Assembly: GCA_018340805.1 (NCBI GenBank)
Contig: JACMZG010000008.1
Span: 81,977,598 to 82,041,597, forward strand
Direction of reading: 5' to 3'
DNA length: 64,000 nt
DNA from: Microvelia longipes
Taxonomy: Eukaryota > Arthropoda > Insecta > Hemiptera > Veliidae
Both the position numbers and the translations under genes were made by a program. The notes under the pieces were generated by a model, which was given only the letters and a program-made list of their open reading frames with translations, was not told the DNA's origin and ran no database searches. This document shows, one piece after another, positions 9,743 to 20,578 of this stretch. Each line of letters opens with the position of its first letter. Position 1 is the first letter of the stretch.

Positions 9743-10298
9743 AAAAAATGGACCCCTTGTAAGGGACTGGACGTCCCAGACTTATAATAAAAACTGGAAG
9801 AGGGTCATCGGAAAATCTATGTTGGTCAAGGACAGGGACGTCTCAGGACCCCGAATAAGCTCCATCATCAAAGAGGGAAACGTCACCCACCGTAATGCCC
9901 AAACAGAAAAGGCCCTGTGGGAGGAGGCGTCGTATCTTAAGCTAATTAAAGACCTTGAAGCTCGCCCACACAGACCTGAAGGGCCCTTCGTGATTACAGT
10001 AGGAGGTGGGGGGCCAGCATTGCATGGCCCGTCAAGAGGGCGGAGCGATGGGCCTCCTGCATTGAACTTTAAGTTACCAACTCCGGCGTGTGGATTCAGT
10101 ATGCCGCTGCTCGAGGAAAACCCTACGCATAGTGGAGTCCATCGTCCACCCGCGGCTTCCCCAGGAGCAGAGGACCCTTTAGCGGAGCTAGAGATTCTAC
10201 TCGGCGAGGGCAGCACCACGAGATCAAAGAAGAAACTCTCACCCATTAGGGAGGAAGACCTGCAAGCTCTCGAGGACATGCTCAATGCCGATAGTTAG
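9717..10298 (+). CDS. Accessory frame 3' of pol, C-terminal part (unknown function)
   Basis: This frame is open from 9717, upstream of its first ATG at 9819, and ends at TAG 10296-10298. It overlaps the preceding frame by 26 nt in a region with A4, A4 and A8 runs, so a lost or gained A, or ribosomal frameshifting, would fuse them. From the ATG it gives 159 residues: a charged segment with VSGPRISSI, a probable helix (ALWEEASYLKLIKDLE), a Gly/Pro-rich middle (VGGGGPALHGPSRG) and an acidic C-terminus (REEDLQALEDML). No membrane helix or known enzyme motif is seen. Its position just before the polypurine tract and LTR suggests it belongs to the retrotransposon rather than the host. Confidence 0.55.
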   Translation, partial: VGDFKRKFKKNGPLVRDWTSQTYNKNWKRVIGKSMLVKDRDVSGPRISSIIKEGNVTHRNAQTEKALWEEASYLKLIKDLEARPHRPEGPFVITVGGGGPALHGPSRGRSDGPPALNFKLPTPACGFSMPLLEENPTHSGVHRPPAASPGAEDPLAELEILLGEGSTTRSKKKLSPIREEDLQALEDMLNADS

Positions 10299-10604
10299 GT
10301 TCAGCCACGCGGCCCTTGTTCCTCATATTTACATCTGTTTTTTCCTTTGTTGTTCGTAATATTGAAGACTGATTTTTTTTTATTTAGTAATTTTCTTTTT
10401 TTTCGTTGGGCCCGTGTGGCTGAATTTAACTAGTCGTAGGCGACCTCTTTATTTTTCATTTTGATCTCTTTATTTTTCATTTTTCATTAATATTATCGTA
10501 CTGTGATACATAATACTTAATGTGATAAATTTGATAATTAAAATTAAAGTATAATTAAGCTTATAATGTAAGTGCTGCCAAGCTTTTCGGCCGTAGCCTG
10601 GCTT
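10299..10604 (+). other. 3' untranslated spacer before the polypurine tract
   Basis: AT-rich non-coding sequence with T-runs. Its last 35 bases form the left arm of an inverted repeat that straddles the polypurine tract. Confidence 0.5.
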
Positions 10605-10675
10605 AAAGAAAGTGGGGTATATTGACAACCATGGACTTGGTAAGCCAGGCTACAGCCTGATCAACTTGGCAGCAC
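10572..10675. repeat. Imperfect inverted repeat straddling the polypurine tract and LTR start
   Basis: GTGCTGCCAAG (10572-10582) pairs with CTTGGCAGCAC (10665-10675). GTAGCCTGGCTTA (10593-10605) pairs with TAAGCCAGGCTAC (10641-10653). The loop holds the purine tract and the putative first bases of the LTR. Confidence 0.85.
10605..10617 (+). promoter_or_regulatory. Probable polypurine tract (plus-strand primer)
   Basis: AAAGAAAGTGGGG, 12 of 13 purines, sits after the last frame and directly before the putative LTR. Such a tract primes plus-strand DNA in LTR elements. Confidence 0.55.
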
Positions 10676-10692
10676 AATAGGCAACCACCTTA

Positions 10693-10832
10693 AGGGGTGA
10701 TTCACAAAGGGTTGTTAGTGACGTCATTGTATACCTGGGGGGGGGGGATGGAGTATAAGGGTATTATGACAAGGTATACGGTGACGTCACACATTAGTAA
10801 GGGGGTCAGTCATACCTTTGTGAATCATCCCT
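10693..10832. repeat. Inverted repeat in U3 containing two CRE-like TGACGTCA sites
   Basis: The outer arms 10693-10710 and 10815-10832 match at 17 of 18 positions. The inner arms 10718-10735 and 10773-10790 match at 16 of 18. Each inner arm contains the palindrome TGACGTCA (10719-10726 and 10782-10789), the ATF/CREB site. A G run of about 10 lies in the loop. Confidence 0.85.
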
Positions 10833-10874
10833 GGTGGGAGCTCGAGAGGCTTGATGGTGGGGGACGTCCAGGCC

Positions 10875-10910
10875 TATATAAGGAAGTGGGGACTAGGCTC
10901 TGTGATCAGT
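10875..10910 (+). promoter_or_regulatory. LTR core promoter: TATA box and arthropod initiator
   Basis: TATATAAG at 10875-10882 is followed by TCAGT at 10906-10910. The A at 10908 is a candidate +1, 33 bases after the first T of the TATA box. TCAGT is the arthropod initiator consensus, and the spacing is close to canonical. This would mark the U3/R border. Confidence 0.6.
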
Positions 10911-11735
10911 CGTTGTTAAGACTGCCCACTAGCAGCATTGGGACGATCCGCCAACCAAGGTTGGCTCGAGCTCCCAGGTTGTTGCATAAATGTCGTTGTT
11001 AATTTAAAACAATTACAGACTGTTATCTTTCAGACCTATGGAGTAGTTTCTTTTCTCGGGCCTAATGCCTACCCTCTTACTTAGGGCGGTATGGGTTTTT
11101 AACGCAGGGTTGGGTTTGAGCTTAGCTTTATCAGTGATCATGATAAAGCCTCTTTTGGTCAGTCCTTCTGAGGGTTATCACCTCAGAACTTATTTAAGTC
11201 CCTAAAGCATTTACTTGGAAGTCATCATTCCAAAGCCTGGGATAAGGTTAAGCAAAGCCGTAGAAAAATCATCTACAGCTAGTGAAGGTATGGTAACTGG
11301 GACCATTTTAAGCTAGTTATTCCGGAGATCACGGATAACGTTAAGCATAGGGCAGGGGAGTCTCGGGTTAGACTTGTTCTAACGCTGAGGCTTCGACTTT
11401 GTACTACCCGCCCGACCTCAACATCCTTCCGATCTGACAGGCTATCACTGCCAGAGTCAAGCTTGTCTTGCAGAATATCACTGCAGATAGGGCGGGGCTC
11501 CTATATAGTACCTTACCTTTACGTTTTGAGCATAACAGGTTATCACTGTTATAAACTTATCCCAGCTCCCAGTCAGCTACGGTCAGCATAGCCCAGTTGT
11601 TACCCAAAATAGCCGCAACACCGCATCAGGTGTTGCCACTCCACATTAGACTTGTAAGCTAACTTAGGCGTTTAAAGTGTTATTTACTAGTATTTAATTT
11701 GCGGCTTTGTCTCTTTTCCGCTTAATTAAAGAGTC

Positions 11736-11746
11736 TGGCGACCGTG
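11736..11746 (+). other. PBS-like 11-mer after the putative LTR
   Basis: TGGCGACCGTG equals the first 11 bases of the tRNA-Arg primer site found at 7364-7379, then diverges from it. It either marks a U5/PBS border or is a retained piece of tRNA-copied sequence at the element end. Confidence 0.5.
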
Positions 11747-12318
11747 TAATTTCAACTTTGACCCCGAGGCTGGATAAGTATGTGTCCCCTTGGTGCAAGT
11801 CCGGTAGGTAGATAGGTTTTTAGGTGAAGCATCGAGATGATGACTCCGAGGGCTGTACACGGATGTCAGATCATAATAAAAAACGTTATACATGAGCATA
11901 ATAAATGAGCATAAAAAGCGTTATGTAAACAAATATATCAAAAAATATTTTCATTTTAAATTAACTATTATTTATTTTAAAAATAATAAATCAAAGAATT
12001 TTTACGACTGGAATATTACGCAAACACACAATAATATGTAAGTCTAAATTTTACATTTTAGCCAGTTTTCAATAGAAACTAAGACTAAATTAAATTTTAA
12101 TCCAGTAAATAAAGGCGTTTAACTTATTTATAAGGATTTGTTTTTAAAAAAATGCAAAGGTTCCTAGGTTCAAATCCTAGTTATGTCGATAATTTTTTAC
12201 TGTCGCATATTTCCTAATATAAGTTAATAACATTAAAATTATTCTTACGCAGAGGTCTCCAAACCGGGCAAATTAAAATTTTGTTCACAAACCTCCTTTT
12301 TGCATAAGTTTCCGGGTC
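11747..12318. other. Intergenic; possible tRNA-like B-box
   Basis: After about 120 bases of moderate GC the sequence becomes AT-rich. GGTTCAAATCC at about 12168-12178, flanked by a CTAGG/CCTAG stem, resembles a tRNA T-arm or polymerase III B box. No acceptable cloverleaf was found upstream, so it is not called as a tRNA. Confidence 0.35.
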
Positions 12319-12488
12319 ATGCCTTATAACCTAAGCAGCAGCATTAATATTTGATACATATTTTCCTCAAAGGAAATGCGCTAAAAAATTACAAATTAGC
12401 AAAAACTGAGCATTATACGAGCGTGAATAATGCTGTGCAGTAGCGATTTTCAAATGATGTCCTTAGTGATGACCAGGTTATAAGGCAT
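12319..12488. repeat. 170-bp hairpin with 14-bp terminal inverted repeats (MITE-like)
   Basis: ATGCCTTATAACCT (12319-12332) is the exact reverse complement of 12475-12488. Further inside, a CAGCATTA-type segment near 12342 pairs with one near 12428. No coding capacity. Confidence 0.6.
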
Positions 12489-12501
12489 AAACCAAAAACA
12501 A

Positions 12502-12503
<2 letters not shown>

Positions 12504-12555
<52 letters not shown>

Positions 12556-12586
12556 TATATATATATATATATATTATATATATATA

Positions 12587-12618
<32 letters not shown>

Positions 12619-12640
12619 TATAGACACACACACACACACA
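12504..12640. repeat. AT microsatellite followed by a CA run
   Basis: Almost pure TA repeats with single-base interruptions, ending in (AC)n at 12623-12640. Confidence 0.95.
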
Positions 12641-13298
12641 ATTACAAAAATAACCACATATTTGGCATCAAAAGCAAACAGAAATACCCCCCCCCCCCCC
12701 ACTTCACTTTAATTACCAGACAACTGTATAAGCGTACTTTTATGATGAAACTCTCTAAAAAATAAAATAAATAATGACAAGAGAACTAAGCAATTAAAAC
12801 AGTGTAATAGATAAAGGAAACATCCTGCCAGCTATGGACCATTAGTAAAACAAAACTATACTCACTCCATATATCATACTTATGTAACTATATTATAATA
12901 AACTAAGGAAAAGGATTTATACGCAAGATTACTCGACCATCAATACATTGTAATATTACACATTTCATAGTTTCTTTAAATTTACATATAAAGGCTTGTT
13001 GGTCTTATAATAGATATTTAAAGTATATTTTTTTTAATAATATTTATGCACCAAGGGAGTAAAGAATGCTATTATTTTCCTGAGCACTTAGTTGGTTCCT
13101 AAGGCGTAAACCGAGGAAACTAAAACATTTAACTCCCAAGGCGAAGCCGTGGTACTTATGACTATTTACTCCCGAGGCAAAGCCGAGGAGGTAATTGCGA
13201 TGGGAAAAATAACATTTTTTTCTCGGGTCCCCCTTATAAATTTTGGGAGAGGTGCCCCCCCAAAAAAAATCAATTTTTTATTGCTCCGAACAAGTTAG
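12641..13298. other. AT-rich intergenic
   Basis: There is no gene. It contains a C homopolymer near 12688 and, at 13085-13200, three short related segments containing GGCGAAGCCG- or GGCAAAGCCG-like cores. Confidence 0.5.
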
Positions 13299-13523
13299 GA
13301 AATGTAATGGACAGAATCTAGAATAATAAATAAAAATATACATGAAAGTAATGTAATGCACAGAATAGAATAATAAAAAATACATGAAATATAATGTAAT
13401 GGACAGAATTCAGAATAATAAATAAAAATATACGTGAAAGTAATGTAATGGACAGAATCCAGAATAATAAATAAAAATACACATGAAAGTAATGTAATGG
13501 ACAGAATTCAGAATAATAAATAA
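13299..13523. repeat. Minisatellite, about 50-bp unit, 4-5 copies
   Basis: Units share AATGTAATGGACAGAAT followed by AGAATAATAAATAAAAATA. The second unit is shortened. A short open frame on the minus strand here is a by-product of the repeat. Confidence 0.9.
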
Positions 13524-16335
13524 GCGACAAAAGGAAGCTAGTACAGCAGAAATAGATTAATTAATATACAGTGTTGACATGGGCTGAGTGTCCCTCCGCC
13601 TGCTAGATAGAACTACAAGGTTAATACAATTACAACTCTAGACTGGATTAAATTGCTGACAATAACCACTTGCCATTGGGCTCAGTCCCGAAACAATGAT
13701 TCATATCTTAAACAAAGGGCTTGAATCTGGTAAGTTTGTATTCGTAGATAGGACTGACCAAGAAGTTAAAACAACGGAGGGGGGTTGTAAAGAATTGCTT
13801 CTCCAATTTTAATCCCCAATATTGCTAAACAGTATTTGTCTCGATAGTATTACTATTAGTAGTTAGCTGACATTTATGTATTTATAATTTTAATACATGC
13901 GTCAATTAAAAATTAAAATCATGTTAACAAACTCAGAAGGATTGTATTCGATGAAAAACTGACTTAGCACAGCGACACAAACGCGTTTCATTTAAAATGC
14001 AGCCTTTGATGCAAGGCTCAGCAATAATTCCTCCAACCACTTATAATTGGTCCCACTAATGACTGCTTTTGACATCTCGCCGAAACAACGCTGCAATCAA
14101 GGGAAAACGTCAGACCTCGAAGTGTATGAAAAAGCGTAGAATAGTTTATTTAGTAAATAAATATAATAGTCATCGTAAAAACTGGGTACTGAGAGTTAAT
14201 TGAGAGGTTACTCAAGAAGAAGAGGGTGCCACTGAGAAATAACTCGCAGAGCTGCCAACCTTGCTGTCCCCAGTAGTTAAAAAAAATTACAAGGTATTCT
14301 AATTTTATTAATACCTAAAACACAGTGGATGCGTCCCACCTAAGAAGGATCTGATAAACGAGCTTTTAATTTTTATTTATTCCCCATGTCCTAAATCATG
14401 TACAATTAATTTATTTTAGTTTTTATTAATTTAGTGTTCTCCAAAAAGTTAAAACTATAATTTTCCATTTATAAGTTTATATATTATATAACAATCTAAT
14501 GAAAACTCACATTTTTACAGGACACCATTGGTAAGATACGATTTTCACAGATAAAATATTCTTTATCACTTACATCTATACATTCTTCTTACACTTGCTA
14601 CATCTGTATTACAATTTTAGTGGGTCCGTTAGTATTTCATCGTTTTCAAAAAAGTGTTGATTACATTTTGTATAAGCAAAGTTTTCCTAAAACTAAAGTG
14701 ATGTCCTAAATTACTCATGATTAGTCAGTCAGCAATGCCTTAAAAAAATATTTTTTTATATTATCTGGCCGCAAGCTTGGGCGCACTGTGGGGTCAACAA
14801 TTATACATTGATTGTTTAAACAAGCGGTTCTTAGCTCTCCTACAATCCTAATTAGAAATTCTAGGATATTTCCTTCTAGACTCTCCTAAAACCCAGACGT
14901 GTTAAGAGCCAATTTAAATTAATTCTGCTATTTTCCAAATTACCAATTTCTATCGAATTGGCTTGTAGTTCGTTTGTGAATCCACCAGTAATTAAGAAAA
15001 AAGGGAGGAGGAAAGAAGACAAGCCTGACTTAAAGGCGGAACTTGTAGCGTGGGAGTTGAGACGGTTTTATTGTTGCCATCACAGATCCACCGCGATGGA
15101 AAGACGACATTAGGGAAGCTCCTCAGTTCCCACCAATTTTGTAGAGAGGAGTCCTTGGGGAATTAAGTCCCTCAGGTAACGCCCCTAAAAATCCACCCTG
15201 GAATTTCAAACCAAAGATGAAACCGGTATAAGGTTGAGTGGAATTAAAAGACAAACCGTAAATAAACTTAGTCTTTCAAGTAGCCGATTAGGGATGAAGT
15301 TCAAGTCCGACGTAAGTACTGTCGATTGTTTTAATTCCTGACCTTGTGTAAGGTTTATAACCTGAGTCAGAGAGTCAGGTTGGCCTTGTTGTCAGGTTGC
15401 CTCTTCATTCCAAGTAATCAGTATGTGACCCCTAGCCCATCCTCATAGGAAACCGTACAATTCATTGTTTAACTTCAAACCGAGTTCTCCGTTTTAAAGT
15501 AACTAAAAGAAACAGACTGAAGGATATGTTATTAATCAGAGATTAGCTGATAGTAATGCTTAGTTTTATGTAAACTACAGTCCGACTAAGAAGTTAACAA
15601 ATGCAAGGGAAAATGTTAGTCCTATCTTCGTTAAGAACTGCCAGTATTGCCAAGTCATTGTCAGCATCAAATTATTACTAAAGCATAAAGTTACTATAAA
15701 CTTATCTAATTTAAGCAAACAAAAATTTTAGATTTATTTAACCTTTTGTTATTTAAATTCTTATTTAAATTAGAACATTTTACGAAGGGAGACCTTTAAT
15801 TTGAAAAATACTGAATTTAAAATTAATTTTAAATGAAACTGGAAATTATACCTACAGGCTACACTTCACTTTCTTAAAATAAAAATTTAAATTTAAGTAC
15901 AATCATATATTTAGCAACAAATGCAAGCGAGTACGTCGAGTGTTCAATTTAAAAATTATAAGGCAGAATTCACTTAAAATTGAGTTTGAATAGAAGTATA
16001 CAAAGTACACCTCTAGGGAATCTATTTAAGCTCCTTTTTTCTAATGTAACCTGATTTTAAGAATGAGAAGCAGTTATTTAACAAAATCATTAGACAGTGT
16101 AAGAAGCAGATACATCCCTCGGGTGCCTGTTAACCCGCAAGTCGATCAGACCTACTGACCGATAGAAATAAATAAAAATATACGTTGAAACATTCTAAAC
16201 AAATATACACTTTCACAAGAAAAATTCAAAAGATAAAAACTGAATATGAAAATGTCAACTATTTTTATAAAATGTACAATGATTAGTTAGGAATTTATAC
16301 GAAAATATTTGGAAAATGTGTTAATAATAATAAAC
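13524..16335. other. AT-rich intergenic, no gene seen
   Basis: No open frame of note. A somewhat more GC-balanced patch lies at about 15000-15500. It has no coding signal, tRNA or family I recognise and could be an old repeat. Confidence 0.5.
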
Positions 16336-16572
16336 ATTTGAAATATATACACAAAAGTTAAAAAAAAAATGATAAAGAGAAAAAATTAAATTTCAAAATC
16401 GTTACAGAAATTTTAACTTATACAGAAAATAATTATAAATTTTAAAATTCAATTCTGAATTTTAAAATTTATAATTATTTTCTGTATAAGTTAAAATTTC
16501 TGTAACGATTTTGAAATTTAATTTTTTCTCTTTATCATTTTTTTTTTTAACTTTTGTGTATATATTTCAAAT
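16336..16572. repeat. 237-bp near-perfect palindrome
   Basis: Arms 16336-16450 and 16457-16572 are almost exact reverse complements over about 115 bp around a 6-base centre. The only clear differences are in the length of an A/T run. There are no coding features. Confidence 0.93.
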
Positions 16573-17349
16573 CAAAATGATGATCAAATGATTTTAAAGA
16601 ATCATTAAAAAAGATAAATGATCAAAAAAATTGAAATAAGAAATTTTAAAAATAAACAGATAAAAAGAATAAACATTGCACAAGAAAAATAAATAAAGAC
16701 ATATGCGAGGTTCATAAAATAGACAATATTGCAAAACTTACACTTATTTCTAATATACTTTAAGTTATATTCATATTTATTTAGCAAATGAATAATTGTT
16801 TTGTGGTTTTGTGTAACACGTTAGCTTATTGTGATGAAAAAGTGTTAATCACTTTAAAAAAATATTTCCCACATTAACATTTTAATAACTTTTTTGCACC
16901 ATTTAGATATATTTGTATTTAAGTTAAGGAACTTAATAATTAAAAAGGAAGCAAAAAGAAAATTCATTTAAATAATACATTTTTTAAGGAAATACGATAA
17001 AATCAACTTTTGTTTTGTTATCAAACAAAGATTGAATTTTTTCCCAAAAGAAAGCTGTTGTGAGATAACTAATGAAATATATAATACGCTAAAATGTAAT
17101 TTATTAAAATATTATTTTAGGCAAGGACGTAATATATTTTAAACTGATAAATAGTATAAACCTAAATTTGAGAATACAAGAACGAAAGGTTATGTACAAA
17201 AATTATAAGTTGACAATAAATAGTGCTCTGTCTATAACTAATAAGTTCCCGATGTATCAAATAAATGCATATGTTTAATCGGATATCGCTGACAATTTAT
17301 TTACAATTAGTAGGTGTTTTACTAAAGGGTCGGGTGTAACACTGCTTAT
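16573..17349. other. AT-rich intergenic, no gene seen
   Basis: Low-complexity AT-rich sequence. A 60-codon minus-strand frame is Ile/Phe/Tyr-rich by composition and not credible as a gene. Confidence 0.5.
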
Positions 17350-17437
17350 AGCATTGCATTTTGCTTGGTTACATTTCCTAGGTGTCTCTCTCACAATTGA
17401 TATTGTGTCAACTATTAATGATTTGCAAAACTTGGTT
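17350..17437 (+). repeat. DR-2 dispersed repeat, partial copy
   Basis: It shares the GCATTGCATTTTGCTTGGTT, CCTAGGTGTCTCTC and TTGTGTCAACTAT blocks with the 3' end of the two longer DR-2 copies at 17452 and 50932. Confidence 0.8.
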
Positions 17438-17451
17438 TAGCTATAAGAATT

Positions 17452-17728
17452 ATGGAAGTAAGAGAGTATCGCTCGTCTCTGGTAAATATACTTCACATTA
17501 TATTTTTCGGAATGTAAATTTTAATTGAGAGTGAATTTTCTGTAGGGACCCAGATGAGTTAGACGTAACGAAACATGACATTATGTCAAGCCATCAATGA
17601 TGACGAATGTCGAATGATGGAACAGTTCCCAGATGTAGCATTGCATTTTACTTGTTACATTCCCTAGTTGTCCCTCGCACAATTTTTATTGTATCAACTA
17701 TTTACATTTTGCAAAATTCGGTAGTACA
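17452..17728 (+). repeat. DR-2 dispersed repeat, copy 1
   Basis: Co-linear with 50932-51214 over about 280 bp. Shared blocks include the CGTCTCTGGTAAA segment, CCATCAATGATGACGAATGT, AATGATGGAACAGTTCCCA and the terminal CTCGCACA...TCAACTAT. No open frame. Superfamily unknown. Confidence 0.85.
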
Positions 17729-17884
17729 AAATAATACTAAACCCGAATCATAAGTAAAACACCTACTGAGGTAATTTAAATGGTCAAACTCACGAGGTTA
17801 AAGATTAAAAAGTTTTAAAAACAAATCAAACAGATCCAAAAAACACTTCTAGGACACGCAACTCGCTGGCCTGTTTTAGTTGAT

Positions 17885-17914
17885 GTTACAACGATACTTT
17901 TGTATCGTTGTAAC
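17885..17914. repeat. Short perfect hairpin
   Basis: GTTACAACGATAC pairs perfectly with GTATCGTTGTAAC around a TTTT loop. Confidence 0.85.
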
Positions 17915-17929
17915 AAACATTCGCCTTAA

Positions 17930-18013
17930 GGAGAATGTTAGGAAAATGTTAGGAGAATGTTAGGAGAATGTTAGGAGAATGTTAGAAAAATGTTAGGAAA
18001 ATGTTAGGAAACG
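17930..18013. repeat. Minisatellite, 11-bp unit, about 7 copies
   Basis: Repeats of GAATGTTAGGA and variants. Confidence 0.9.
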
Positions 18014-18579
18014 TCTTTGAATACGAGCCTAAATTACCATATGTTGGTGATAGTTACTAAAAAATAATGGTAAATTTTAATTCGTTGGTAAATCACTGCA
18101 AGAGTCTCCTCACCATGAGTAGGTCATTATAATTTATTATTAATGCATTTATATCACGTTACATGAGAGAATAAATAGATAGTCTGGTCAAAAATATATA
18201 ATTTATGCATTTAAGTTGATGTATGCAAGTTAAAAGAAGATAATATACAATATATACTGATAAATTTCAAAACCTCAACCTGCTTGATATTTGTTACCAA
18301 AATGACCCTAAAGGAGCACTAGGTCACCTTTGCAACCTAACAGATCGAAAATGTAATAAAAAAATAATCATAAAATACGTAAGTGGACCATACTGGTGTA
18401 TTAAGTCTTATTTTATTATTATGATAATAATATCAACTATGCAACGTTAAAGTAAAATAAATTACACACGGAACGAGTGGATTAAAGAATTATCGAGGTA
18501 TTACTACAGGACAATATCACGTAATCAAGATAATTGAATAAAAATAGAAATAAAAGAGAGTTTATTAAACAATAATTCA
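18014..18579. other. AT-rich intergenic, no gene seen
   Basis: Nothing recognisable beyond AT-rich sequence. Confidence 0.5.
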
Positions 18580-18602
18580 TATAATATATATATATATATA
18601 AT

Positions 18603-18650
<48 letters not shown>

Positions 18651-18740
18651 TTATATATAGAATTATTTTAATAAACTCCTTTTATATCTATTTTATATTG
18701 AATTTTTTATATATGTATTAAGTTTATTATATATTTTTAT

Positions 18741-18801
<61 letters not shown>
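18580..18801. repeat. Two AT microsatellites
   Basis: (TA)n at about 18580-18657 and 18745-18801, separated by AT-rich sequence. Confidence 0.93.
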
Positions 18802-18803
<2 letters not shown>

Positions 18804-19789
18804 CATACATGCAAAAAGGCAAAAGACCCCTTTTTTTCTTTACAAAAAATTAACTCATTTCAGTGCTGAATCATTCCTCGGCACTGATATTAACCCAACA
18901 ATGTTTTTATTAAAGTTGAGTTTAAAATTATGGTATGGGGTTCGGCCTGGGTTAGTCCGATAGGTTTAGAATCGTATAAAATCAAATAGAATGTCATACC
19001 ACGTCATAAGCTTGATTTTGCAAGCTTGCTCATTTGGTTAGTGACGTGTGTATGAACGAAGTTTCGACTAAATATGTAAAATCGCTATTTGGAAGGGTGT
19101 CCAAATATCAAACAATTTTAAATCTTCGATAGGTGAAAAGATTAGCAAGCACTGATTCCATGATACAACCTTTTAATCATGAAACAAAAACTTTTAACAA
19201 CAATATACAGATTAGGTTTAACATCTTCAAAAAGAACTGTTTAAGAATTACCAAATATCCGGATTCTGTTAAGTAAGTACAAGTCACAGGACAAGCGATC
19301 GAATAATCGAATATGTGACCTTTCCAGGGATATTATTTAGATAATCTAAGTCAATCTAAATCATCATTTAGATTGTCCAGTTTTAGAAAACGTGCACTCA
19401 TTTCGTGTAGTGAAATGTCAGTCAGTCCGTGCCGGGAGTTAACTAGCAAAGATCGCCAATTTAACCGACTACAAACAAATCAGTGTCACCCTAAATAATA
19501 TAATTGTATAAATACTGCAATAGCTAAGTAAATGGAACATGATTCGACGGGATTTTCTGAAAACCGTAAGTAAAAGTAAAAACATTTCAAATTAACTTGA
19601 CTAAAAAATAATATTGAAATGTGTTAAAGTCAACCGTCATCTTAAATATTATAACATTTATAAATAACTATTTATAGTGTAATTTTCGCCAATCAATCTT
19701 ATCTATGTATATCACAAAATAACCAACTAACTATACAACACCGACTCCATCTTATAGATTAATTGTCGAAACTAACACGCAATCAGAGG
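18802..19789. other. AT-rich intergenic, no gene seen
   Basis: No credible open frame, RNA gene or repeat recognised. Confidence 0.5.
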
Positions 19790-19860
19790 GTCACGGTGGA
19801 GAAATAGTCAGCACATGCAACTTAGACCAGGTTCAATGCCGGTCGGGGCCTCAATGATTT
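19790..19860 (+). repeat. Possible tRNA-derived SINE head
   Basis: The segment has an A-box-like GTGGAGAAATAGTCAGCAC and a B-box-like GGTTCAATGCC about 30 bases later, followed by GGTCGGGGCCTC. This order is typical of insect tRNA-derived SINE heads. No A-tail or target duplication was found, so the call is weak. Confidence 0.3.
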
Positions 19861-20276
19861 TCGTAAGAGGGACAGAAACCTTTACATGCATACCTAGACT
19901 TTTCCTAAAAAAATTTTGGTCAACCCAACTAACCTCTCTCCACCCATTTGGAAAAAAAATCAATGAATTGGAAAAAATCCAATTCAGTTGTTGTTCTAGG
20001 CCAAATTTTTAATTTCATACCAACTTATGATTTTTTGGCATAACTCGTCACTAACACTTACATCCCAGCCTATTTCGCCGGTCCAAATTTCTTGTAAAAG
20101 TTACTTAGGAGCAAACGAAATGGGTGCACAAAGCCCTTTTGGATCAAATAAGTTTTGTGATATTGATAAAATTAACAGTTTCGTTACTTTTTCTGGTTCT
20201 AGTCTTAGGCCATGTATTCAAATTGCGGCAACATTTGTTTCTCTTCTTAATCCCATTATGAATGGAAGAGTGCCTT
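19861..20276. other. Intergenic, no gene seen
   Basis: Weak open frames here (about 19815-20012 and 20027-20449) have no family resemblance, and the second runs into a TA microsatellite. Not supported as genes. Confidence 0.5.

Positions 20277-20578
<302 letters not shown>

Larger units (their letters stand above)
10618..11735 (+). repeat. Probable 3' LTR of the gypsy element (about 1.1 kb)
   Basis: The left bound is set by the polypurine tract and the right bound by a PBS-like TGGCGACCGTG. The interior has an RNA polymerase II promoter (TATA 10875, initiator 10906), CRE-like sites in a hairpin upstream, and a weak CATAAA poly(A) hexamer near 10985, giving a U3-R-U5 order. No second LTR lies in the window, so neither end is confirmed, and the ends lack a clear TG...CA pair. 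GC content is higher than in the surrounding DNA. Confidence 0.5.

Noticed and set aside
9269..10298. Envelope glycoprotein of an errantivirus
   Set aside because: Position fits, but there is no signal peptide, transmembrane helix, Cys pattern or furin-like site; the protein is basic and Pro/Arg-rich.
12116..12190. tRNA gene or mitochondrial tRNA insert
   Set aside because: A T-arm-like stem and B box are present, but no acceptor, D-arm or anticodon arm could be folded with it.
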